Shown: positions 1 to 5,839 of the stretch, one piece after another
Layout of the letters: each line of letters begins with the position of its first letter
How positions within the stretch are numbered: position 1 is the stretch's first letter
NCBI GenBank assembly: GCA_038212215.1
Contig: JBBQUT010000053.1
Location: 1-19,861, forward strand
Direction: 5' to 3'
Length of the DNA: 19,861 nucleotides
Source of the DNA: JALZAI01 sp038212215
GTDB taxonomy: Bacteria; Actinomycetota; Actinomycetes; Mycobacteriales; Jatrophihabitantaceae
Program-made: the position numbers and the translations under genes
The notes under the pieces: generated by a model
Database searches by the model: none
Seen by the model: only the letters and a program-made list of their open reading frames with translations
What the model was told of the DNA's origin: nothing

Positions 1-122
1 GAACCACGGCCGGCAACATCATCGGCACCCCCAGCATCCCCGGCACCTACCAATTCACCTTGCGCGTCACCGACCAGATCGGCGCCACCGACCAGGCAAA
101 CGTCACCATCACCGTCGTGTAA
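1..122 (+). CDS. C-terminal end of an Ig-like/cadherin-like repeat protein (partial)
   Basis: The third forward frame is open from the left edge to a TAA at 120-122 and gives 39 residues. They include PGTYQFTLRVTD and end in ANVTITVV. A pattern of GTY-F-L-V-TD followed by A-VTITV is the usual last strands of bacterial putative-Ig (He_PIG) or cadherin-like folds, which occur as tandem domains in secreted or surface proteins. The start and most of the protein lie outside the window, so its length, signal peptide and role cannot be seen. The family call rests on this short tail only. Confidence 0.6.
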   Translation, partial: TTAGNIIGTPSIPGTYQFTLRVTDQIGATDQANVTITVV

Positions 123-583
123 CCCCCACCACCCACCACCAGCAGCGGCGACGGCAAGCGGCGGCGGCGGCGGCGGCGGCAAGACGTCACCAGAACCAGT
201 CGCCCGTCCCCAACACCGACCATGATCACGCCGCCAGCGACGACTCCCCGCTGGCGCTCGGTTGAGCGTCGTGAAGCGGTCACCACAAGGGAGAACAGCC
301 GGCGGAGCGATCACCAGCGGGGAAACGACCGGCAGAGCGCGCAAACGCGGCTGTCTATGACCGCGACGAGGTGGCACACGTCCTTGACCTCACTGTCACC
401 GTCGACGACAACGACATTGACGGCACGTCCGCCACGTAGAAACCCTGGGTGTCGGCAACAAATCCTGGCTTGATTAGCGCGTGGACAAACTCTGAGATAT
501 CTTCCGAACAGGGAGTGTGGTCGGGGGGGCCATGGGGGGCTGCGCGGACTATGTCCGCCCTCCTCCTGCGGACATGAGTTGAT
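123..583. other. Gap with simple repeats and no supported gene
   Basis: Just after the stop there is a CCACC-rich stretch and a (GCG) trinucleotide run of about 7.7 units at 158-180. An imperfect 20-base direct repeat lies at 289-309 and 320-339. The frame from 275 to a TAG at 437-439 encodes a protein-like acidic tail (VAHVLDLTVTVDDNDIDGT), but it has no start codon or ribosome binding site, so it could be a decayed fragment or chance. A perfect 8-bp inverted repeat (ATGTCCGC at 551-558, GCGGACAT at 568-575) with a 9-base pyrimidine loop lies near the right end. It has no T-tract. Confidence 0.5.
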
Positions 584-616
584 CCTAATTGTGGGGAATT
601 AGGGTTGATCTATCCT
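584..616 (+). promoter_or_regulatory. Candidate promoter with overlapping inverted repeat
   Basis: A TANNNT-type -10 box (TATCCT, 611-616) lies 16 bases after a weak -35 box (TTGTGG, 589-594). A perfect 7-bp inverted repeat, CCTAATT (584-590) and AATTAGG (597-603), covers the -35 box and the spacer. GTTGATC occurs twice, at 578-584 and 604-610, flanking the repeat. This AT-rich island stands out from its surroundings and has the geometry of a repressor operator on the promoter of the beta-propeller gene that starts at 690. The regulator is unknown. Confidence 0.4.
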
Positions 617-689
617 TCGTACGGTCGCCTCAGAACGTGTCAATTGGAGGCAGGCGCTCTACCGCTTGCCCGGGTCTGAGGAGACCAGT

Positions 690-2117
690 GTGAAGCGTCT
701 AACGATTGTCCTATCCGTTGCGGCGGCGATGACTGCGACGGTAACGGCGGTCCTGCCGTCCGCCACAGCGGCGGCCCCCAGCACGATTCCCGCAGTCGGC
801 GGAGCAACCGTCTCCGCGACTGCGGCGACGTGGACGCCGCTGCTCGCCACGAGTGGTATCGACGGCTCGGTCGAGCAGATTCGGCAATTGACCCAGTGCG
901 GAAGCACGATGTATGCGGTCGGCCGATTCAGTTCGATCAAGCGGCAGAGCATCACGGTCACCCGCAACAATGCATTCAGCTTCGACGCCACGACCGGCGT
1001 CATCAGTTCGTGGGACCCCAATGTCAACGGTCAGGTCAACTCGGTCGCCCTGTCGCCTGACTGTTCGACGGCCTATCTCGGTGGCACCTTCACCACCGTG
1101 AACGCGACAACGGTGAAGAACATCGCCGCGGTGTCGACGACGACGGGCGCGGTGATCAGCGCGTTCGCACACAGTGCAGCGGGGAAGGTCAACACCCTGG
1201 CGCTGTCGGGGTCACACCTGCTGACAGGCGGGCTGTTCACCGGCATCAACGGCTCCACCAAGAAGTTCTTCGTGAGCCTGAACTCCACCACCGGCAAGGA
1301 CGACGGTTACCTGAATCTGAACATTTCCGGCAACTACGTGTACACCCAGGACGACGGTCGCCAATCCGGGAGCAACGCCACCCAGGTCTTCAACACCGAA
1401 CTCAGCCCGGACGGCGCGAAGCTGCTCGCAATGGGCGTCTTCACCTCGGTTGGTAGCCAGCCTCGCCGCCAGATCTTCATGCTCGATCTAGGCGCGACTG
1501 CGACGATCGATCCCTGGTACTCCCCGGAGTTCGACCAGAACTGCCACGCTGTAGAGCCGTTCTGGCTGCAGGCTGCGAGCTGGTCTCCGGACATGAGCAC
1601 GGTCTACGTCGCCACGACCGGTTACAAGCCGGCAACCGGCGTCGGCTACGACACCCGCGGCCCGCGCGGCGGTCTCTGCGATGCTGCCGCTGCGTTCCCG
1701 TCCGGCGCCTCGTCCACCCAGACCCACCTGTGGGTCAACTACACCGGCTGCGACTCGCTGTACTCGACCGCGGCCGACAACAATGCCGTCTACGTCGGCG
1801 GGCACGAGCGGTGGCTGGACAGCCCGATTCAGTGCGACGGCAACGGCACCGGCACCAAGGTGGACTCGCCCGGGATGGGCGGCATCAACCCCGCGTCCGG
1901 TCTGCTGATCCAGGACGGACTGGGAGTCAACTCAGCGACCGGAGACCTCGTGGGCAAGTACAGTCGCGCCCGCGGACTCGGGGCCGACGACATGTTGCTG
2001 ACGCCTGCCGGGCTATGGATCGCCAGCGACAACGCGCAGAACTCCGACAGCTGCGGGAAGACCGCCGCCGGCAAACCTGCCTACGGACGCAAGGGGCTCT
2101 GCTTCCTGCCGTACTAG
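690..2117 (+). CDS. Secreted beta-propeller (DUF5122/delta-60 repeat-like) protein
   Basis: The GTG at 690 is chosen because GAGGAG (678-683) sits 6 bases upstream and the protein then begins with a clean signal peptide: KR, a hydrophobic stretch, and an AxA-type site near residue 28. A TTG at 666 in the same frame would put extra charged residues first. The mature part of the 475-residue protein has repeated blades of the form Y-x-G-G-x-F-x-x-[VI]-N followed by a D/S-x-TG-x-[VI] strand (for example TAYLGGTFTTVN and HLLTGGLFTGIN). This is the pattern of DUF5122-type propellers of actinobacteria. Several cysteines in the C-terminal half fit an exported protein with disulfides. No catalytic residues are recognisable, so ligand and role are unknown. 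The gene stands alone, with its own promoter and a hairpin after its stop. Confidence 0.75.
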   Translation: MKRLTIVLSVAAAMTATVTAVLPSATAAAPSTIPAVGGATVSATAATWTPLLATSGIDGSVEQIRQLTQCGSTMYAVGRFSSIKRQSITVTRNNAFSFDATTGVISSWDPNVNGQVNSVALSPDCSTAYLGGTFTTVNATTVKNIAAVSTTTGAVISAFAHSAAGKVNTLALSGSHLLTGGLFTGINGSTKKFFVSLNSTTGKDDGYLNLNISGNYVYTQDDGRQSGSNATQVFNTELSPDGAKLLAMGVFTSVGSQPRRQIFMLDLGATATIDPWYSPEFDQNCHAVEPFWLQAASWSPDMSTVYVATTGYKPATGVGYDTRGPRGGLCDAAAAFPSGASSTQTHLWVNYTGCDSLYSTAADNNAVYVGGHERWLDSPIQCDGNGTGTKVDSPGMGGINPASGLLIQDGLGVNSATGDLVGKYSRARGLGADDMLLTPAGLWIASDNAQNSDSCGKTAAGKPAYGRKGLCFLPY

Positions 2118-2139
2118 CTACTTCGACCTGAAGAAGTAG
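2118..2139 (+). terminator. Hairpin directly after the propeller gene
   Basis: CTACTTC (2118-2124) pairs perfectly with GAAGTAG (2133-2139) around an 8-base loop, beginning at the base after the stop codon. There is no following T-run, so it is a weak terminator candidate or an mRNA 3' end stabiliser. Confidence 0.35.
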
Positions 2140-2427
2140 GAGCACTATCTTCTGCGATATAGGGGTTTCGCTGCGTGCGGCACCGCTTCGAAACCGCGGA
2201 GCATCCGTACTCGACCTTCCGGCAACCAGGCGAATGGGCTCAGCGGGACTGACCTGGCGCGCCAGCGTGTCGTTGCCGCGCCAGCGTCGACAGTGTCTAC
2301 CGGCTGCGGCACCGAGCCTGACCCGGTATCAACAGTCACGGTGGCCAACTCGCACTGTTGCCGTGCTTCGAAGCGGGCCTCGCCTACTCGCCCCAGGTCG
2401 TGCAAAATTCCGTGGCTACAGTCGGGC
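2140..2427. other. Gap between converging genes, no supported gene
   Basis: The propeller gene and the adenylate kinase gene converge here. An 11-base direct repeat, CGCGCCAGCGT, occurs at 2258-2268 and 2277-2287. Short open frames exist on both strands, but none has a good ribosome binding site or recognisable protein. Confidence 0.4.
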
Positions 2428-3078
2428 TTATGAGGCGCCGAAGGCGGCGCCGAGTCCAGTCAGGTCGACGTGGCGCCGGGCGTGGTCAGGAACGTGATCG
2501 ACCAGGGAGCGCATCACTTCCAGTGCGATGAGGATCTCGCGGCCAACCGCTTCTGCCGAACGCATGGCATCGACCGAAACCAGGATCCCGCGCTTTCCAT
2601 ACCAAGCGACGATCGGATGGGTCACCTCGCGATAGATCTCGAGCCGCTTTCGGATTACGTCTTCAGTGTCATCGGAACGACCTTCCAGCACCGCCCGGGC
2701 GAGCAACCTTCGGATGAGTTCGCCATCTTCGGCCTGCAAATGCAAAGCGACGTTCGCCGTCATCTCGAGCTCAAGGCCGATGCCATAGGTGGCGCGGGCT
2801 TGCTCGATGTTTCGAGGGATGCCGTCAAGGACGTAACCAGTCCCCGCCGCCTTGGCTGCCATGAACGCCTCGCGCACCATGCCGAGGACGATCTCGTCAG
2901 GCACCAACTCGCCGCGCGCTAAGCAGGCTTGTACCTGGCGGCCAAGGGGTGTCGCGCGCGCGACATGATCGCGGAGCAGGTCACCGGTCGCCACATGCGG
3001 GATGTTGAAATGGGTGGCGATCAGCGCGCCCTGCGTGCCCTTACCGGCACCAGGGGGCGCAATCATGAGTACTCGCAT
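2428..3078 (-). CDS. Divergent short-LID adenylate kinase
   Basis: The 216-residue product has the adenylate kinase fold signatures: P-loop APPGAGKGTQ (residues 7-16), the AMP-site block ATGDLLRDHV, VPDEIV, and DGIPRN in place of the usual DGFPR. The block RSDDTEDVIRKRLEIYRE is typical of the short class that lacks the inserted zinc/LID domain, as in mycobacteria. It should interconvert ATP, AMP and ADP in the cytoplasm. Three oddities suggest a paralogue rather than the housekeeping enzyme: the first P-loop glycine is Ala, there is about 30 residues of extra C-terminal tail, and it is not next to secY or map. The start is the only ATG that leaves the P-loop at its normal N-terminal place. 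Nucleotide specificity is inferred from the family. Confidence 0.85.
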   Translation of the reverse strand: MRVLMIAPPGAGKGTQGALIATHFNIPHVATGDLLRDHVARATPLGRQVQACLARGELVPDEIVLGMVREAFMAAKAAGTGYVLDGIPRNIEQARATYGIGLELEMTANVALHLQAEDGELIRRLLARAVLEGRSDDTEDVIRKRLEIYREVTHPIVAWYGKRGILVSVDAMRSAEAVGREILIALEVMRSLVDHVPDHARRHVDLTGLGAAFGAS

Positions 3079-3119
3079 ACGGACCTACTCCAGCTCGCCG
3101 TGGTTGCCCTTGGCCTAGG

Positions 3120-3148
3120 ATCTTACTCAAGATTGATTGTTTACAGTG
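3120..3148 (-). promoter_or_regulatory. Candidate promoter for the adenylate kinase gene
   Basis: On the minus strand TAAGAT (3125-3120) fits the TANNNT -10 consensus. It lies 17 bases after CACTGT (3148-3143), a weak -35 box. The region is much more AT-rich than its surroundings and would give a leader of about 35 bases. A small inverted repeat, ATCTT-N4-AAGAT (3120-3133), overlaps the -10 box. Confidence 0.35.
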
Positions 3149-3190
3149 TGGGCGCCGCCGCCTCCGACCCTCGGGCCGCTGTGCGACGGC

Positions 3191-3541
3191 TTAGCTAAGT
3201 GTGACGCGCACAGTCAGCGAACCGTTCGCCCCCCGCACCGCGACGGCGTGGCCGTCGTATTCGTCGCTGCCCAAACGCAGGTGCATCGGCGCGCCGTCGC
3301 CGGTGAAGTTACGCCACCATGTCTTCGCATCCGCTGCCATCACGCCGATGACGACCGTCTTGGGCCCCTCGCGGCGGTAGTTCACCGGGAACGTGACCTG
3401 GTTGCCCGACTTACGGCCGCTGTAGCTCACGGTGGCCATCGATCCGCCGAGCAGGTGTCGGCCTGGGCCCGCATGCAGCATCGGCAGGACGGCTCTGTTC
3501 AGGATCGCGGCGGTGCGTCGGAACAGAGCTGACTTGTCCAT
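3191..3541 (-). CDS. Ddn/DUF385-like small protein (deazaflavin-dependent nitroreductase family)
   Basis: The 116-residue product contains MATVSYSGRKSGNQVTFPV, then VVIGVMAADAKTWWRNFTGDG and a C-terminal AVRGANGSLTVRVTLS. The order GRKSG, a hydrophobic strand, then W-x-N is typical of the split beta-barrel family that includes mycobacterial F420H2-dependent Ddn. Members bind F420 and reduce quinones or nitro compounds, often near the membrane. This one is shorter than most (about 130-150 residues) and the usual catalytic tail is hard to align, so activity is uncertain. The stop codon lies inside the palindrome CTTAGCTAAG (3190-3199). An 18-base inverted repeat lies about 60 bases upstream of the start. 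Confidence 0.65.
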   Translation of the reverse strand: MDKSALFRRTAAILNRAVLPMLHAGPGRHLLGGSMATVSYSGRKSGNQVTFPVNYRREGPKTVVIGVMAADAKTWWRNFTGDGAPMHLRLGSDEYDGHAVAVRGANGSLTVRVTLS

Positions 3542-3600
3542 CCGATCATCATTTCAGTCTCGCGATCCGCCGGGACAGGGGCGTAACCAGTCGATCACCT

Positions 3601-3618
3601 AAACGCTGGACGGCGTTT
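3601..3618 (-). promoter_or_regulatory. Inverted repeat AAACGC-N6-GCGTTT upstream of the Ddn-like gene
   Basis: AAACGC (3601-3606) and GCGTTT (3613-3618) form a perfect 6-bp inverted repeat, with half-site centres about one helical turn apart. It is 60 bases before the Ddn-like start codon on the minus strand. This is the size and spacing of a dimeric repressor site. No regulator gene is adjacent. Confidence 0.3.
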
Positions 3619-3663
3619 GTCAGCGCTGTCGTCGGCCGTCCGGCTTGCCGGCGGGCAGACCAC

Positions 3664-3701
3664 GCAGCCCCGGCGGTCGGGGATAGACGCGCCGGGGCTG
3701 C
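3664..3701 (-). terminator. 12-bp perfect GC-rich hairpin
   Basis: GCAGCCCCGGCG (3664-3675) and CGCCGGGGCTGC (3690-3701) are perfect inverted complements around a 14-base loop. It is the strongest hairpin I see in the window. On the minus strand it begins 27 bases after the stop of the 24-codon ORF at 3729-3803. There is no U-tract, but many actinobacterial terminators lack one. It could also be an attenuator or part of a small RNA. Confidence 0.5.
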
Positions 3702-3728
3702 AACTTTAGGCGTGTCGACTGAATATCT

Positions 3729-3803
3729 TCAGCGACACGGGTTCCACCGCGCTGGTTGGTCCCGAACTGCGATCGCCAGCTCGAGTACGCGGCGTGATGA
3801 CAT
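3729..3803 (-). CDS. Candidate 24-residue small protein or leader peptide
   Basis: GGGAGGTGAC directly precedes an ATG at 3803 on the minus strand, one of the best ribosome binding sites in the window. The ORF encodes MSSRRVLELAIAVRD and ends in WNPCR before a TGA at 3729-3731, followed by the 12-bp hairpin. The product is an amphipathic basic peptide with no recognised family. A GTG at 3808 opens a 62-codon frame, but it would overlap the ribosome binding site, so the ATG is preferred. It could be a true small protein, a leader peptide acting with the hairpin, or the remains of a frameshifted gene. Confidence 0.35.
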   Translation of the reverse strand: MSSRRVLELAIAVRDQPARWNPCR

Positions 3804-4051
3804 GTCACCTCCCTGACGTTGAACCGCCTTCACGTTGAAGAGGCCGTCACCCCTGCACAATGACGTGCGCTGACCTACCAAACTCCGACGCGGCGATCGC
3901 TGCTGCACCGCGTCTTGCCCCGTCCCGGTTGGTCCGGCGCGACCGGACGTTCGGGAAAGGCAGCATTTTTAGTCGATCACCCTCCGATGCGCCGCGTCAT
4001 TCAGAGTGCGCCAAAGCGTCCGCGTCGAGTGCACCGTGTCGTACCGGGCTT
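3804..4051. other. Gap with short repeats, no supported gene
   Basis: This stretch lies between the small ORF and the end of the stress operon. CGTTGAA occurs twice close together near 3817-3838, and CTTCA-ACG-TGAAG forms a small inverted repeat there on the minus strand. The palindrome TGACATGTCA (3798-3807) overlaps the start of the small ORF. A forward open frame at 3860-4123 has no ribosome binding site and looks like a GC artefact. Confidence 0.35.
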
Positions 4052-4225
4052 TCATGTGCCAGGCCGCCGGTAGCGAGCAGCCCCGCGCGACCCGGGTGGG
4101 CGACGGGCAACTTCGTCGCGTAGGACCTGGTCTATGAACGCCGGCGTCTCAGTGCTCTCGCCGATGACCTTTGCGGCGTGGCTGCCGGGCCAGAGTGCTT
4201 CCCTGTCCGCGGCGGCCACCAGGGG

Positions 4226-4519
4226 TCACCTGGCATCCTCGAGAAAGCGACGTTGGGTCATGTCATAGGTGGCGAGCACCTCGAGGAAGAATTCCGACGC
4301 TGCCGTCGCCGTTCGCTCCAAGTCGTCGGGTCGCGTATCCCGGAGAACCTCGAGGAGTATGGCGTGGTGAACTTGCGCCAGATCGAGGATGCTGACGCCG
4401 TCAGCTACGGCGGCTCTGCCCAACTCGTATGCGCTGTGTAGCGCAGCCTCCTCCCGGCGCGGGATGTAGCGGAGGAATGCTGGACGGTAATTCCGTTCCA
4501 GTTGCTCAACGGTATTCAT
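4226..4519 (-). CDS. Stand-alone RsbU N-terminal (RsbT-binding) domain
   Basis: The 97-residue product resembles the helical N-terminal domain of phosphatase RsbU: AFLRYIPRREEAALHSAYEL, then GRAAVADGVSILDLAQVHHAIL and a final FFLEVLATYDMTQRRF. In Bacillus this domain binds free RsbT, which switches on the attached PP2C phosphatase. Here the protein stops just where the linker to the phosphatase would begin. Its ATG overlaps the rsbS stop (ATGA), so it is the last gene of the stressosome operon. The same frame stays open for 57 more codons after the TGA, down to 4052. The protein may be a natural RsbT-binding adaptor or a truncated phosphatase. Confidence 0.7.
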   Translation of the reverse strand: MNTVEQLERNYRPAFLRYIPRREEAALHSAYELGRAAVADGVSILDLAQVHHAILLEVLRDTRPDDLERTATAASEFFLEVLATYDMTQRRFLEDAR

Positions 4520-4929
4520 GGAGGCCCTGGGCGCCAGCGGCCTGCCGTGGTGGGCGGCCGCGGCGAGATCGTCGCATTGAGGTAGTCAAGACCCTCCTCA
4601 AGGTCGAGGGCGGTCCGGACCGATCCGGTGCCCATCCCCAGGGTGACCATCGCAAAGGCCACGTCGGGCTGGATACCAACGATTACCGTCACTGCCCCTC
4701 GCAACCTCGCCATCTCCGCGACATTGCGCAGCGTGCGGGACGCGAATGAGTCGAGCACGTCCAGGGCCGCGACGTCGATGATGACGCCTCGACAGCGGTG
4801 GTGGCCGATGCGGTGGATGAGATCTGTTTGAAACCGGAGAAGTTGCGAGTCGTCGAGGGCGGTGTGGATCGAGGCGATCAGGTACGCGCCCTGACGCAGA
4901 ATCGAAACCAGCGGCGGCTCAGCGTCCAT
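4516..4929 (-). CDS. rsbS: RsbS-like STAS protein of the stressosome
   Basis: The 137-residue product is a single STAS domain. The segment GVIIDVAALDVLDSFASRTL holds Ser61 at the position of the RsbS serine phosphorylated by RsbT (Ser59 in Bacillus), and VTVIVGIQPDVAFAMVTLGM matches the RsbS/RsbR-type C-terminal half. RsbS and RsbR co-assemble into the stressosome that holds RsbT. About 20 proline- and arginine-rich residues follow the domain and are not typical. The start overlaps the rsbR stop (TGATG) and the stop overlaps the next start (ATGA), so the three are translationally coupled. The intact serine suggests that the kinase switch still works on this protein. Confidence 0.85.
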   Translation of the reverse strand: MDAEPPLVSILRQGAYLIASIHTALDDSQLLRFQTDLIHRIGHHRCRGVIIDVAALDVLDSFASRTLRNVAEMARLRGAVTVIVGIQPDVAFAMVTLGMGTGSVRTALDLEEGLDYLNATISPRPPTTAGRWRPGPP

Positions 4930-5828
4930 CAGCCCGCCGCGTCGTCCTGGCTCATCGTCGAGTATCCGAGCACACGCTCCGCCTCTTCCAAACCGCCCTG
5001 CAAGTCGCCGATCGTGTTCATCTTGCTGAGATCGACACCGATCGTCACCAACGTCTGCGCGATCTCTGGCGACAACCCCGTAATGATGACACTCGCGCCC
5101 ATCAACCGTGACGCGTCCACCGTCTGCACGAGGTGATTTGCGACGGATTCATCGACGTCAGGAACGCCGGTGATGTCGATGACCACTACTTTCGCGCGGT
5201 GAGTCCGAATTCCGGTCAGGAGCTGCTCGGTTACCTGCCGCGCGCGCTCCCTATCGAGGACGCCGATGATCGGCAAGATCAGAAGTCGCTCGCGAACCGG
5301 CAATACCGGGGTTGATAACTCCCTGATTGCGTCCTGCTGTTGGCGGATGATCCGTTCCCGTTCGTCTACGAAGCTAACCGCGACGGTGTTCGCGATACGG
5401 TTCGCGGCCGGCTCGTAGGAGTCCAGTACGCGATTGAGCAACGCGAAGTCGAGTTGGTACTTCTCAAACAGTGAGCGAGCGAGTACGTCGCGCAACAGCA
5501 GCACGATGCCGACGACCTCATGAGTTTCGACACCTCGCGGAATGATCCGCTCGGAAAGGTCTCGGGCGTAGTGTTGCAACGCCTCGACACTTCCGGTTTC
5601 GAGCACTTCGACGTAGTTGTCATACACCGACTTCGTTTCGGCTGCCATCTCCTCAGGGGTCATCGCTTGGAGTAGGTGGGCGTCGTTGATTCTTCCTGCC
5701 CACTCCTGCCGCAGCTTCGTACGGTGTTCCCGAAGATGCGCGACCAACTGCGGCAACATCTGATTTTCGTCGTGCCCATCGGAGTGTGGCAAGCCTGTTT
5801 GGACCTGCGGGCCCGAATTTACGTCCAT
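4929..5828 (-). CDS. rsbR: RsbR-like stressosome sensor scaffold
   Basis: The ATG at 5828 is preferred over an upstream GTG at 5849 because GGAAGG lies just ahead of it and the GTG would overlap the previous gene. The 299-residue protein has a helical N-terminal domain (about 25-165, RsbRD/non-haem-globin-like), a linker with ELSTPVLPV (171-178) and a C-terminal STAS domain (about 185-285) with VVVIDITGVPDVDES and GLSPEIAQTLVTIGVDLSKM. Such proteins form the stressosome turrets and core and sense stress. Unusually, the two threonines that RsbT phosphorylates in Bacillus RsbRA (171 and 205, as I recall them) align with Arg193 and Glu227 here. The gene lies 11 bases after the sigma-kinase gene and overlaps rsbS. 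Confidence 0.85.
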   Translation of the reverse strand: MDVNSGPQVQTGLPHSDGHDENQMLPQLVAHLREHRTKLRQEWAGRINDAHLLQAMTPEEMAAETKSVYDNYVEVLETGSVEALQHYARDLSERIIPRGVETHEVVGIVLLLRDVLARSLFEKYQLDFALLNRVLDSYEPAANRIANTVAVSFVDERERIIRQQQDAIRELSTPVLPVRERLLILPIIGVLDRERARQVTEQLLTGIRTHRAKVVVIDITGVPDVDESVANHLVQTVDASRLMGASVIITGLSPEIAQTLVTIGVDLSKMNTIGDLQGGLEEAERVLGYSTMSQDDAAG

Positions 5829-5839
5829 GATCAACCTTC

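Noticed and set aside
158..180. (GCG) run as a CRISPR or structured repeat
   Set aside because: A simple trinucleotide tract with no spacers; no CRISPR-like repeat-spacer pattern is seen anywhere.
2145..2405. 86-codon minus-strand frame between the propeller and adenylate kinase genes
   Set aside because: No ribosome binding site, no recognisable domain, and it would lie downstream of adk with no coupling.
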